A stretch of 16,929 nucleotides of DNA, taken from the NCBI GenBank assembly GCA_934320895.1, contig CAKRFY010000045.1, forward strand, positions 1-16,929, given 5' to 3'. The notes under the pieces are model-generated. The model saw nothing but the letters and a program-made list of their open reading frames with translations, made no database searches and was not told the DNA's origin. The position numbers and the translations under genes were made by a program. Positions 1-8,639 of the stretch are shown one piece after another. The DNA is from an uncultured Lachnospiraceae bacterium. Its GTDB lineage: Bacteria; Bacillota; Clostridia; Lachnospirales; Lachnospiraceae. Each line of letters opens with the position of its first letter. Position 1 is the stretch's first letter.

Positions 1-1113
1 CAGGAAAGCGAGCTTGAAGGACTTGACGAGAGAGCTAAAGTCTGCGGAGCTGCAAAACTTTATATAGAAGATGTTATCGATGAATTCTGTGATGATTATA
101 TTGTTCCTTGTGTTCAGGCACATGCTGTATATGAGAACAAATATCTCCTTGGAACATCTATGGCACGTCCTCTTATTGCAAAGAGACTTGTTGAGATCGC
201 ACGTAAAGAAGGCGCTACAGCTATCTGTCATGGTGCTACAGGTAAAGGTAATGATCAGGTTCGTTTCGAACTTGGTATCAAGGCACTCGCTCCTGACTTA
301 AAGATAATCGCTCCTTGGAGAGATGACAAGTGGAAACTCCAGTCACGTGAAGATGAGATCGATTTTTGCCGTTCACATGGAATCGACCTTCCATTCGCAG
401 CAGACAGCAGCTATAGCCGTGACAGAAACCTCTGGCATATAAGCCATGAAGGACTTGAACTCGAGGATCCTTCAAACGCACCAAATTATGATCATCTTCT
501 TGTACTTGGTACAACACCTGAAAAAGCTCCTGATGAAGGTGAGATCGTAACAATGACATTTGAAAAGGGTGTTCCAAAATCAATAAATGGCAAAGAAATG
601 AAAGTTTCAGACATTATCCGTGAACTCAACACTCTTGGCGGAAAACATGGTATCGGTATTGTTGATATCGTTGAGAACCGTGTTGTAGGTATGAAATCAC
701 GTGGCGTATATGAGACTCCAGGTGGAACAATTCTTATGGAAGCTCATCAGCAGCTTGAGGAACTTATCCTTGACCGTGATACATACACAGTTAAGAAGGA
801 TCTCGGAAATAAGTTTGCAGATGTTGTTTATGAAGGAAAATGGTTTACACCATTACGCGAAGCTCTTGAGGCATTCATAAAAGTTACACAGGAATATGTT
901 ACAGGTGAAGTAAAATTCAAACTTTACAAGGGAAATATCATCAGAATGGGCACAACATCTCCATATTCTATGTATAGTGAATCAATTGCTTCATTTACTA
1001 CTGGTGAACTTTACAATCATAAGGATGCTGAAGGTTTTATTAACCTCTTTGGACTTTCACTTAAGGTTCGTGCAATGAAACAGGGGTCATATGAAAAACT
1101 TGATGACAAATAA
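1..1113 (+). CDS. argG: Argininosuccinate synthase, 5' end outside window
   Basis: This enzyme joins citrulline and aspartate at the cost of ATP, giving argininosuccinate in cytosolic arginine synthesis. The frame is open from the first base, so the gene starts upstream; 370 residues are visible, against about 400 for the family. The missing part should hold the N-terminal ATP-binding P-loop. The visible part has the strongly conserved GTSMARP and CHGATGKGNDQVRFE stretches (the latter near fragment residues 76-90), followed by APWR and, later, GIGIVDIVENRVVGMKSRGVYETPGG split over two conserved blocks. The first ATG in the window, at base 160, lies inside GTSMARP and is not a start. The gene ends just before a bidirectional terminator and converges on the phosphatase gene. 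Operon partners such as argH are not visible. Confidence 0.97.
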   Translation, partial: QESELEGLDERAKVCGAAKLYIEDVIDEFCDDYIVPCVQAHAVYENKYLLGTSMARPLIAKRLVEIARKEGATAICHGATGKGNDQVRFELGIKALAPDLKIIAPWRDDKWKLQSREDEIDFCRSHGIDLPFAADSSYSRDRNLWHISHEGLELEDPSNAPNYDHLLVLGTTPEKAPDEGEIVTMTFEKGVPKSINGKEMKVSDIIRELNTLGGKHGIGIVDIVENRVVGMKSRGVYETPGGTILMEAHQQLEELILDRDTYTVKKDLGNKFADVVYEGKWFTPLREALEAFIKVTQEYVTGEVKFKLYKGNIIRMGTTSPYSMYSESIASFTTGELYNHKDAEGFINLFGLSLKVRAMKQGSYEKLDDK

Positions 1114-1114
1114 T

Positions 1115-1141
1115 TTTTCTTTAAAACCTTTTTAAAGAAAA
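1115..1141. repeat. AT-rich perfect inverted repeat after argG
   Basis: TTTTCTTTAAAA (1115-1126) pairs perfectly with TTTTAAAGAAAA (1130-1141) around a 3-base loop, immediately after the argG stop. The stem is only A/T-rich, so it is weak as a terminator on its own. It may help the stronger hairpin that follows. Confidence 0.5.
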
Positions 1142-1149
1142 TTCAATAT

Positions 1150-1198
1150 AAAAAAGTCCCTAACTTATCATAATTTAGATAAAGTTCGGGACTTTTTT
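1150..1198. terminator. Bidirectional terminator between convergent argG and phosphatase genes
   Basis: The left arm A6-GTCCC, then AACTT and ATC, pairs with GAT, AAGTT and GGGACT6 on the right, with one mismatched pair and a small bulge. Each strand ends in a run of six T after the stem, so it can stop transcription arriving from either side. This fits the convergent gene order. Confidence 0.9.
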
Positions 1199-1201
1199 AT
1201 A

Positions 1202-1933
1202 TTACATATCGCCATTTGGTGCTAAAAAACTGCTTCGCATAAGTTCAGGATAACTTTCCAAATGTGCAAAATCATTAAATCTGTCAAGATAAAAACCATG
1301 CTTTTTCTCATCAAAATGAAGCTGCGTTATACTACAATTTTCAAGAGAAGTTCCAAACATAAGGCGTTTTGCAAAATCTCCGCCAAATAAAGCACACAAT
1401 AAAATCCTGATAACTCCGCCATGTGTGACTACCGCAATATTTTGCTTTCCACTATCTATCCACTCATGTAGCACTGGCATAACCCTCTCTAAAACCTGGG
1501 GACCATTTTCTCCGTCAGGATACCACATTTCTGAATTCGGTACAAAAAATTCTCCTACAAATTCATTTACCTCATCAAGTGCTGTTCCCTTCTGGCTCTT
1601 TCCCTCCATAAAATCATCAAGCTGCTCATCATAATACTCTCTATAGAAACGTTTTACTTCCGAATCATCAACTCCCGTAAGACTTCCAAAATCAATTTCT
1701 GCAATTCCCGGACGAATAATGATATTATCCGATAACTCTTTTCTATCCTTAAATGCTATCTGGGCAGTTTCTACGGCTCTGATAAGATCACTTGAATATA
1801 AAGCATCAATCTTATAATTTTTCATTCTCTTTCCAAGAAGTTCTGCCTGTTTTCTTCCCTCTTCTGATAATGGCACATTAACATTACAATCAGTACTGTT
1901 TTGTCTACCATGACGTATCAAATATATAATCAT
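1202..1933 (-). CDS. Histidine phosphatase family protein
   Basis: A 243-residue protein of the histidine phosphatase (phosphoglycerate mutase-like) superfamily, expected to be cytosolic and to remove phosphate through a phosphohistidine intermediate. The catalytic set is visible: R7-H8-G9 with H8 as nucleophile, R52 in SDLIRAVETA, E79 in GIAEIDFG, and H171 in VVTHGGVIR. The substrate cannot be read from sequence; relatives include cobalamin-related, sugar-phosphate and broad-specificity phosphatases. It is the last gene of the leftward series, 72 bases after the SseB-like gene, with a small hairpin between. The ATG at 1931-1933 has only a weak, distant AAGGA upstream. The next ATG, 37 codons in, would remove the RHG motif, so the start given is the only sensible one. 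Confidence 0.93.
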   Translation of the reverse strand: MIIYLIRHGRQNSTDCNVNVPLSEEGRKQAELLGKRMKNYKIDALYSSDLIRAVETAQIAFKDRKELSDNIIIRPGIAEIDFGSLTGVDDSEVKRFYREYYDEQLDDFMEGKSQKGTALDEVNEFVGEFFVPNSEMWYPDGENGPQVLERVMPVLHEWIDSGKQNIAVVTHGGVIRILLCALFGGDFAKRLMFGTSLENCSITQLHFDEKKHGFYLDRFNDFAHLESYPELMRSSFLAPNGDM

Positions 1934-1964
1934 CGCTTATTCTGTTTTGTTCCTTTCTCTTTTA

Positions 1965-1980
1965 GTCCTGCTTGCAGGAC
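1965..1980. repeat. Small perfect hairpin between SseB-like and phosphatase genes
   Basis: GTCCTGC (1965-1971) and GCAGGAC (1974-1980) are perfect inverted arms with two bases between. On the minus strand the stem is followed by TAAAAG rather than a T run, so it is not a standard intrinsic terminator. It could be an RNA-processing or stability element between the two genes. Confidence 0.5.
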
Positions 1981-2005
1981 AATACCTTACCCTTTTGTCT
2001 TATAT

Positions 2006-2908
2006 TTATTTTGAAGCTATATCAATAATACTCTGAAGTTCCATTCCTTCATCAGGCGCAGCTCCAAGAGATTCAACCTTCTGTTCGGCTGTCACTTCAT
2101 ATAATTTGTTATCCTCACCTTCACGTCCTTTGATCACAGCAAAATATCTTGATTTTTTCTCTACCGGATTCCATGCAATGAATACTGCTATAGCCATTTC
2201 TGGATACTGTTTATCTGTAGGCATTGTTATTCTTATAAGTCTCAATGTATCGCTTATATTTAATATCATAAATTCATAATCCTCTGCACTATATGGACAG
2301 TTATGCGTCTTTGCATATGGTTCTTCAAAAAGTTCTATTATACATTCGCCCTGTCTTTTACAAAGGTCTTCTATGTAAGCCTCACCTTCTGTATGTATCT
2401 TATGAGGAAATACTCTTGATTCCATCTGCTGTCTAATGACAGCATGATACTGTGCTTCTGTAAGCTGTGTCTGTTTAGTAGCATTCTTAGAAACATTCAT
2501 GACAATGTTCTGGTTAAATGGATTTAAAACTGCAGCATCAATCCCCTCAATAGAAGACATTATATCAAGGCATGTTTTAAATGGAAGATTTAATGTAAGT
2601 GGGAACTTAGGTACTCCTGCCCCTTTTTGCATTTCTTCTTCTGATGTAAATACAGGGAAAAATTTTGTTCCATTATCATTTTGGAGAATACACGGCTGTG
2701 GCTGTGCACCTTCAGGAATAGGAGTTTCAACCCCAGGATTTGCCATCATCTTTTTTAAAATTTCAGGGTCTGTGTTCTTAGGCATTGTTGCAGGGACATA
2801 TACATGTGCCTCTGATAAAGCCTTTGTAAGCTGTGCTGCAAGTTCGTTTGTCTGTGTTTCCTTCATTTTGTCAAGTATTTTTTCTATTTCTTTGTTATCT
2901 ATTTCCAT
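2006..2908 (-). CDS. SseB family protein
   Basis: A 300-residue soluble protein resembling the SseB family, whose first member was linked to enhanced serine sensitivity in E. coli; its biochemical role is unclear. The SseB-like signature lies in the first half: VYVPATM, then GTKFFPVFTSEEEMQKG, then a hydrophobic LTLNLPFKTCLDI block and the conserved AVLNPFNQNIVM. The C-terminal half (EAYIEDLCKRQGECIIELFEEPY onward) probably holds the second SseB domain. The start is set at the ATG at 2906-2908, since GGAGG lies five bases before it. An ATG four codons earlier overlaps that GGAGG and has no binding site of its own. It follows the LtaS-like gene by about 20 bases and is probably cotranscribed with it. 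No membrane segment is seen. Confidence 0.82.
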   Translation of the reverse strand: MEIDNKEIEKILDKMKETQTNELAAQLTKALSEAHVYVPATMPKNTDPEILKKMMANPGVETPIPEGAQPQPCILQNDNGTKFFPVFTSEEEMQKGAGVPKFPLTLNLPFKTCLDIMSSIEGIDAAVLNPFNQNIVMNVSKNATKQTQLTEAQYHAVIRQQMESRVFPHKIHTEGEAYIEDLCKRQGECIIELFEEPYAKTHNCPYSAEDYEFMILNISDTLRLIRITMPTDKQYPEMAIAVFIAWNPVEKKSRYFAVIKGREGEDNKLYEVTAEQKVESLGAAPDEGMELQSIIDIASK

Positions 2909-2913
2909 TTCTG

Positions 2914-2918
2914 CCTCC
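2914..2918 (-). promoter_or_regulatory. Ribosome binding site that fixes the SseB-like start
   Basis: GGAGG on the minus strand sits five bases before the ATG at 2906-2908. It overlaps the competing upstream ATG (2918-2920), so the downstream ATG is preferred. Confidence 0.85.
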
Positions 2919-2928
2919 ATATAAAATT

Positions 2929-5664
2929 TTATTTACCGAATAACTTTTGTTTATCAGTATCACTATAATAACCATACTGAAGTATATCATAATCGTCAAG
3001 TAATTTCTTTATCTCATCAGTCTCTTCACTGCCATAATTATGCCAGTTACCACTATTGTCCATATATCCATTGACATTCATAACAGGAATAACCTCAGAA
3101 ACTTTCTCTACAAACTTATTATATACGGGAAGTTCAATTCCTGCTGTCTTTAACAAAAGATTCTCAAGGTTATTATTTCCAAGAACAACATCTTTTGCAT
3201 TTTCAATATCATAATTAGCCCATAAAACAAATGGTGTAGCATATCTTTTCTGTATATCTGAAAGTTCCCACTCATCCTGCGTTTTGCCAAGCAGATCCTC
3301 GTAAAACTCGGTTTCTATCGAAGGCTGGTGATCACCAAACATACATATGATAGTCGGCTCACTCTGTGTTTTAAAATAGTCTATAAGATACTTAAAAGCA
3401 TTATCTGATTCTTTTGTTGATGAAAGATATTCATTAGCTTCAGTATAGTATTTTCCTTCAACTTCAACAGGCTGCTTCCAATTTGTATTTGTAAGATATC
3501 CTCCATGATTCTGAATAGTTACATTAAACAAAAACAGTGGTTTTGACTTATCTCTTTTATTGTACATTTCTATTACCTTTTTGTAATTTTCCCTATCACT
3601 GATGTATCTTATATACTCAGGATTTTTAAAATCATCTATCGAAATAAACTTATCAAACTTCATACTCTTATAAGTATTTACCCTGTTCCAGTTTTTGGCA
3701 CTGCTAGGATGTATAGCATCACAGTCATATCCGAGAGACTTTAAATAATATGCCATCGAATACGTCGAATCATGCATAAACTGCTGATATACATTACAAC
3801 CACTTGGGAAAAACTTCATAGTATTTCCAGTCATTGCCTCAAATTCAGAATTGCTTGTCCCTGCTCCAAACACTGAAACATAATCAAGTCCTGATATAGT
3901 ATTTTCTTTCATACTATGAATAAATTCAAGCGGATCTCTGTTATAATTTACTTTACCTATCTTTGAAAAATCTGCAAGACTTTCATTCATTATATAGATA
4001 ATATTTGGCTTCTTGCCATTCAGAGATGTATTCACTTTAAAATCACTGTTTGAAACAACTTTTTTTTCATTGTCTGTCTGTGTTGCATTTATACTGTTAT
4101 TCTTTGTTTCTTCAATTATCTTCTTAACACGCTCCTGTGAATAACCTGACGGTTTTGAAACTTTAAGATAATGAAGATTTATAAAATAGTTCATATAAAA
4201 GCCATTTTTCTGACATGAACCTACTTTATTCCAGACATCATCTGTTATCTTACATGCTTCAAGTATAGGCGTATTGTACATAACACCAATTATAAACACA
4301 GATGCCACAACTGGAACAACTCTCTTTATAATATTCATTTTCAATGATTCTGGCTTTTTCTTTTTCACAGCTATCCTGAATATGAACAGATTCCAGATAA
4401 AGAAAGCTGGAATAACAATAAACTGTGAAGGGGACAAACTGAATGTATAATGATCAGCTACCTCTGTGGCCGTCGCCACTCCAAGAATATCTGCCGGAAG
4501 AAAAGGTGTTCCTCTTACATTCATGATAAAAAGGTTTGCAAGCCCAACCGGAAACATTATAAAGTTCAAAATCAGCATCGAGAGAGACTGCCTGTGACAA
4601 ACAGCATAAACAATAAGCTCTATCGCAAACAATAAAAGCCATGTAAAAGGCCATACCCCCGGACGCATAAGCTCTATTGTTCCATTCATTACTTCCAGCA
4701 TAAAAAATATGACAAACGGATTCACTACAAATGTTATCCTTCTTACATAAATAATAAATTTTCTATGCGCAAGACACCACTTAACAGCATTTTTGATACT
4801 GAAAGATTTATTATATCTCTTTGAATGTTTTTTACTATTTTTATTTATATGTTTCTTTTTATTTTTTGTATTGCTGTTAACTAATGCTGATCTTTTTGAA
4901 TATTTTATTTTTGCATTCTCACTTTTTGAATGTTCAAACTTCTCATCAGCTTTTTTATCTGCGAGTTTTTGGCTTCTTCTCTTCTTAAGTTCCCTTAAAT
5001 ATCTTTTCCTATAAATAGCCGACATTTCAGAGATATGTTCAAAACAAAGGACAAATAATATAACCAGCTCAAAAATCATCACAATCAACGGATATATCTG
5101 TCTGAACTGATATGTATAACTTATATTTAACGATTTTGCATGTGTCTGCATCTTAAGAGTAGACATATAAGTATTTGGATCTGTCCTGTTTGTTGTATTA
5201 AGTGTCGGTATTACAGCATAAGAATTTCCATTTGAACTACATGTAATTCTTATACAACATGTAACTCCTCTGGGAATCGTTACAGTATTATCCATTTTTA
5301 TCGGATATGTCTCATTTGGCTTTATCTTATCTACTGAGATATCAGTATTATAAACGACATTATTATTTCCATCTGTCATCTGTATATGAAGTGTATCACC
5401 TACATCTTTACGTTCAAAAGAACCAAAGCTTAATACAAATTGTGAAAGAACTACCTTTCTGTTAAATGAAAATTTCTGTCGAATGATTTCCTCATTATCG
5501 ATTATTCCGATAACTGCACTATTTGAATTTCCTGCCTCTGTAGTCACTGACTGCTGTGACATAAGAGATCCTGTAAAAAAAGCCTGTACACTTATGATCA
5601 TTATGAGAAGTACCGCAAATACCGACACTCTTTTTTTGCTAAACCTAAAATATTTGTATAACAT
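2929..5664 (-). CDS. LtaS-like membrane sulfatase (phosphoglycerol transferase family) with extra N-terminal module
   Basis: A 911-residue membrane enzyme whose C-terminal extracytoplasmic domain (about 553-850) belongs to the alkaline phosphatase/sulfatase fold used by lipoteichoic acid synthases and phosphoglycerol transferases. Visible site residues are E561 in IYIMNESLADF, the likely nucleophile T603 in GAGTSNSEFE, H720 in TIQNHGGY, and D778-H779 in MFGDHQPS. Five hydrophobic segments (about 310-465) precede it, as in LtaS. Unusually, there is another module in front: a membrane segment (13-34), a beta-rich outer stretch (45-185), a second membrane segment (190-210), and a very Lys/Ser/Asn-rich cytoplasmic linker (215-300). 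LtaS itself is about 640 residues. A strong promoter lies just upstream. The ATG has AAAGG nine bases before it. Likely role: adding glycerol-phosphate to a surface polymer; exact substrate unknown. Confidence 0.88.
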   Translation of the reverse strand: MLYKYFRFSKKRVSVFAVLLIMIISVQAFFTGSLMSQQSVTTEAGNSNSAVIGIIDNEEIIRQKFSFNRKVVLSQFVLSFGSFERKDVGDTLHIQMTDGNNNVVYNTDISVDKIKPNETYPIKMDNTVTIPRGVTCCIRITCSSNGNSYAVIPTLNTTNRTDPNTYMSTLKMQTHAKSLNISYTYQFRQIYPLIVMIFELVILFVLCFEHISEMSAIYRKRYLRELKKRRSQKLADKKADEKFEHSKSENAKIKYSKRSALVNSNTKNKKKHINKNSKKHSKRYNKSFSIKNAVKWCLAHRKFIIYVRRITFVVNPFVIFFMLEVMNGTIELMRPGVWPFTWLLLFAIELIVYAVCHRQSLSMLILNFIMFPVGLANLFIMNVRGTPFLPADILGVATATEVADHYTFSLSPSQFIVIPAFFIWNLFIFRIAVKKKKPESLKMNIIKRVVPVVASVFIIGVMYNTPILEACKITDDVWNKVGSCQKNGFYMNYFINLHYLKVSKPSGYSQERVKKIIEETKNNSINATQTDNEKKVVSNSDFKVNTSLNGKKPNIIYIMNESLADFSKIGKVNYNRDPLEFIHSMKENTISGLDYVSVFGAGTSNSEFEAMTGNTMKFFPSGCNVYQQFMHDSTYSMAYYLKSLGYDCDAIHPSSAKNWNRVNTYKSMKFDKFISIDDFKNPEYIRYISDRENYKKVIEMYNKRDKSKPLFLFNVTIQNHGGYLTNTNWKQPVEVEGKYYTEANEYLSSTKESDNAFKYLIDYFKTQSEPTIICMFGDHQPSIETEFYEDLLGKTQDEWELSDIQKRYATPFVLWANYDIENAKDVVLGNNNLENLLLKTAGIELPVYNKFVEKVSEVIPVMNVNGYMDNSGNWHNYGSEETDEIKKLLDDYDILQYGYYSDTDKQKLFGK

Positions 5665-5694
5665 TTTTATAAACCTTTCTTTCTTTCGATTGAT

Positions 5695-5724
5695 ATAATA
5701 ACTTCAAATAGTGGATTTTGTCAA
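5695..5724 (-). promoter_or_regulatory. Sigma-A-type promoter for the LtaS-like gene
   Basis: On the minus strand a consensus -35 TTGACA (5719-5724) is followed by an 18-base spacer and -10 TATTAT (5695-5700). Transcription would begin near 5688, about 24 bases before the LtaS-like start. It lies in the 67-base gap after the glycosyltransferase stop, so this gene and those after it can be expressed separately from the upstream genes. Confidence 0.75.
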
Positions 5725-5731
5725 TGGATGA

Positions 5732-6898
5732 CTAATGCAAGTTTTTTACAAATTTCTTAATTTTTTCGCATCTGTTGATCCATGTATCGTTCTGCATTGC
5801 TTTCTGATATGCACTATAGCGTATATTTTCAATTACATTATTGTCAAAAATTACATTTTTTATTCTTTCAAAATCTTCTTCAAGGTCAACAAAATTATAT
5901 TCTAAGTAATCTCTTTCAGCCTCATATACTGGTGAAAGTCCTGAAACACGATCTGTAACCGCAACAGCACCATTTGCAATTGCATTGTATATGCGATCAT
6001 GTGGAGCATTCTTGAACAAAGGCTGAACATTAAGCACAGCTTTTGAAAGACGCATATATTCTGGGATAGCACTATATGTAGTTTGTTTATGGATATTCAA
6101 TCTTCTACGATATCTTCCCTCATACATTTCCCATCTGGCACCGACTACATCAAGTGTGAATCCAGAACCAAGAACAGCTTCTACCACCATCTGCCTTAAA
6201 CTTTCTCTTATGTACTTATCGATATATCTGGAAATATCAGGAAGTAAATTTTTATTACGATCCTGCACATCATAAAACTGTCTTTGCATATCGCTGACTG
6301 CAAAAGAACCACCGTCTTTTATAGTTTCAATACACTCCTTAGCGTAATCGAAATATGATCTGCTTTTATTTTTTAGTATATCTTCAAAATAAGAAACAGG
6401 TGTATATGTCGCTGGAAACAGTATATCTATTTTTCGTTCATTATCAAAAATATTTTCTTTTTCCATGAAAGTCGTTGCGGCAAGCGGCATAGCCATAGTA
6501 TTTTTAATATACGGATAACCTTTTTTTATATAATCACAATGTTCCTTATCAAGACAGATAACATTAAAATTTTCTAACCTCTCTCCAAGTACATGTGCCT
6601 GATGAACAGGATGATCTACTATATAATCAACAAAGGGTACATCAAAACAGTCGAGATAAGGCTTATCATCTTCATATAAAAGAGGAAGTATTGAATTTAT
6701 ATCAAAAATAAAATCAAAGTGTTTTTTATGTGAAATTTTTAAAACATTTTCAAAAACTTCTTCACTCTCATTTATATCCCTCACAATAAAATGCTGAACA
6801 TTATCCCCAAGATTTAAAAATGCTCTTTTTAGTTCTTCCATAAATACCGCTGATGAAAAATAGGACAGTTCTCTCGTTTCCAAAAAAAGTATTTCCAT
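5732..6898 (-). CDS. CgeB-like glycosyltransferase
   Basis: A 388-residue protein resembling the CgeB/DUF3880-type glycosyltransferases (GT-B-like). It starts with a Rossmann-like MEILFLETRELSYFSS, then FDFIFDINSILPLLY and VPFVDYIVDHPVH, which match the N-terminal half of these enzymes. The C-terminal nucleotide-sugar domain shows YRRRLNIHKQTTYSAIPEYM, VLNVQPLFKNAPHDRIYNAI and ANGAVAVTDRVSG (about 270-340), the usual region for donor binding. No membrane segment or signal peptide is seen, so it should act in the cytosol. It follows the YhfC-type gene by 11 bases and precedes the LtaS-like gene, which suggests a role in a surface glycan. GGGG lies six bases before the ATG. Donor and acceptor cannot be told; CgeB itself acts on the spore surface of Bacillus, but nothing here points to sporulation. 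Confidence 0.85.
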   Translation of the reverse strand: MEILFLETRELSYFSSAVFMEELKRAFLNLGDNVQHFIVRDINESEEVFENVLKISHKKHFDFIFDINSILPLLYEDDKPYLDCFDVPFVDYIVDHPVHQAHVLGERLENFNVICLDKEHCDYIKKGYPYIKNTMAMPLAATTFMEKENIFDNERKIDILFPATYTPVSYFEDILKNKSRSYFDYAKECIETIKDGGSFAVSDMQRQFYDVQDRNKNLLPDISRYIDKYIRESLRQMVVEAVLGSGFTLDVVGARWEMYEGRYRRRLNIHKQTTYSAIPEYMRLSKAVLNVQPLFKNAPHDRIYNAIANGAVAVTDRVSGLSPVYEAERDYLEYNFVDLEEDFERIKNVIFDNNVIENIRYSAYQKAMQNDTWINRCEKIKKFVKNLH

Positions 6899-6909
6899 AA
6901 TAATCCCCG

Positions 6910-7761
6910 TTAATTTGTAAGCTTCTTACTAGCAATATCAAAACTCTTTTCTTTTTTCACTATTTCTTTTTTAGGAAGCCCCTTATAAACATTGTATGCA
7001 AAAAGACATACTACTGTTGAATATACTATTGAGAATACTTCTGATGCAAATCTCGGACATAGATCTCTCTGATACAGTGCTGCTGGCAAGTTGCCTATAA
7101 CGTGTAAAATGACAGCTATAACGATATAATGATTACAATTTATCTCTTTTACTGCCTTAAATACCAGAACAGACAACGCCACCTGCATGAACATTATAAA
7201 AAATCGTTGTCCACCTGCCCACAGACTCTCAGAAAGAGTTAAACTTTTGATACTCTTTACAAGCTCTGTCATTGCAGCCTTCGACTGTTCATCTGGAAGA
7301 GCATTTATAATACCATTTATCTTATTCTGATTTATAAGCTGTGCATATGCATAATATTGAAGCTGAGTAATTCCAAGAGCGATCATACATTCGATACCAC
7401 CATGTCCAAGTCCATAAAATACAGCAGTTTCATTATCGGAAATATGTTTTGTAAGGAAAAATCTAAATGACACAAATCTTCCAGCCTCTTCAAATATAGC
7501 AGCTATAAGACTTACATAAATGGCATAGACCACTCCATTTGATGTTATAAAATCCGATATCGGATTTTTAGTATGTAAAAAAAGCATATTTGGAACAGAC
7601 TCAAACCCAAAAGTGAACATAAGGAAGACAATTGCACCTACAAGTGCAGGAATAAGACTTTTTTTTGTTCTAACCTTCCATGCCAGTATAAAAACAACAG
7701 GAATCACAAAGCCAAAAACTGACATCTGCATTATCAAATTTACTATACCACTAGAAATCAT
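6910..7761 (-). CDS. YhfC-type intramembrane metalloprotease (PrsW/CPBP-related)
   Basis: A 283-residue polytopic membrane protein with about seven or eight hydrophobic segments. The family signature is clear: E91-E92-x-x-R95 in AAIFEEAGRF, H120 in FYGLGHGGIE, and H220 with N224 in VILHVIGNLP. These match the motifs of YhfC proteins and related CPBP/PrsW intramembrane proteases. Such enzymes cut substrates within the membrane or process peptides; the substrate here is unknown. The C-terminal tail is Lys-rich and probably cytosolic. GAGGTG lies four bases before the ATG. It is followed by the glycosyltransferase after only 11 bases, so the two are very likely cotranscribed and possibly translationally linked. 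The truncated isomerase ends 26 bases upstream. Confidence 0.9.
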   Translation of the reverse strand: MISSGIVNLIMQMSVFGFVIPVVFILAWKVRTKKSLIPALVGAIVFLMFTFGFESVPNMLFLHTKNPISDFITSNGVVYAIYVSLIAAIFEEAGRFVSFRFFLTKHISDNETAVFYGLGHGGIECMIALGITQLQYYAYAQLINQNKINGIINALPDEQSKAAMTELVKSIKSLTLSESLWAGGQRFFIMFMQVALSVLVFKAVKEINCNHYIVIAVILHVIGNLPAALYQRDLCPRFASEVFSIVYSTVVCLFAYNVYKGLPKKEIVKKEKSFDIASKKLTN

Positions 7762-7787
7762 AACTCACCTCATACTAATCTTTATTT

Positions 7788-8288
7788 TTATTCAAATGGA
7801 TAAATATGATTCTTTATCATAAAATCCACTGATTCAGACAGGTCATTAAACCCTCTTACTTCTATAAGAACTGATGGCTCTGTCTTTGAATTTTTGCACC
7901 AGTTATCAAAGTTTGACCAGTTAAATTTACCACTTCCCACTGATAAATGCAAATCCTGATCGGCATCGTTGTCATTTATATGCAGATGACCAATCTTATT
8001 TTTAAAAACATCGTACCAGTTTTCAACAGGCCTCCCTGAAATAAATGCATGTGCCACATCAAGACACACTTTAAAACGCGGCTCATCTGACATACGCTCA
8101 TAGAGATTTGACAACATATCCGGAGCATCATCAAACATATTCTCAATATATATCATTTGCTCTGGATATTCCTTAAGGATATCTCTCCAAAATCTTTCAT
8201 TTCTTTCAAGCCAGCCATAAGTCCAAGAACTATAGATATTATAATAATATATCTCGTCTTTATAAGATTTCTTATATTGTCTAACTTG
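7788..8288 (-). pseudogene. Sugar phosphate isomerase/epimerase-like TIM barrel, 5' truncated
   Basis: The C-terminal part of a xylose isomerase-like/AP endonuclease 2-like TIM-barrel protein. Visible features are MIYIENMFDD with a metal-ligand-type Glu, FKVCLDVAHAF (the DVAH/DxxH block), IGHLHINDND (HxHxND block) and a terminal VLIEVRG strand. The ATG at 8154-8156 falls inside the barrel, between sequence that clearly belongs to it. The frame stays open upstream to a TGA at 8289-8291 and encodes further family-like sequence (YYYNIYSSWTYGWLERN) with no start codon there. About 100 N-terminal residues are missing compared with a typical 260-280-residue member. The break coincides with the end of the Fic remnant. 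A short product from 8156 is possible but would lack half the barrel. Confidence 0.8.
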
Positions 8289-8295
8289 TCATTTT

Positions 8296-8625
8296 TCAAT
8301 CAAGCACCTTCTTCCAGTCAGTGTATTCGACAACATATTTATTCTGCTTTGACAAAACCTCATAAAGGTTATTATAAACGGTTATAAGTATATAATGTAT
8401 AAAAGGTGTAACATCATGATATGAGTTTTCACTGTTTTCAAGTGTCTGATAATACTCATTGGCAGTTTCATTTATAGTCTTGCTGAGTGTAAGGGCGCTA
8501 AAATTATTAAGACCGCTTCTTATCAAAAAATCTGTCGTGATAAGCCTTGATATTCTTCCATTTCCATCACAAAACGGATGCATATATACAAAATAAAATT
8601 GAAATATTCCATAGTCATCCTCTTT
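8296..8625 (-). pseudogene. Fic/DOC domain protein, 5' truncated
   Basis: The remaining 110 codons hold the Fic core HPFCDGNGRISR, which fits the HPFx(D/E)GNGRxxR signature for transferring AMP or similar groups to protein hydroxyls. The catalytic His is H16, counted from the TGA. The stretch before it (FQFYFVYM) is the normal helix leading into the motif. There is no N-terminal half, inhibitory helix or credible start: the frame begins at a TGA at 8626-8628, 14 bases after the FliB stop. The C-terminal end seems natural (about 80 residues after the motif, TDWKKVLD). With the gene lacking its start and flap region, function is unlikely. An internal ATG at 8583 directly precedes the motif but has no convincing ribosome binding site. 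Confidence 0.85.
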
Positions 8626-8639
8626 TCAATACATTCGTC

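Noticed and set aside
1965..1980. Hairpin as terminator between SseB-like and phosphatase genes
   Set aside because: The stem is perfect but no T run follows on either strand; kept only as a repeat.
4793..5014. Hydrophobic open frame opposite the LtaS-like gene, and similar opposite-strand frames elsewhere
   Set aside because: These mirror Lys-rich or biased codons of the real genes, lack ribosome binding sites and show no family features.
8157..8387. Plus-strand open frame of 76 codons starting with TTG at the Fic/isomerase junction
   Set aside because: The minus-strand frames here encode recognisable isomerase and Fic sequence; the plus frame is their shadow.
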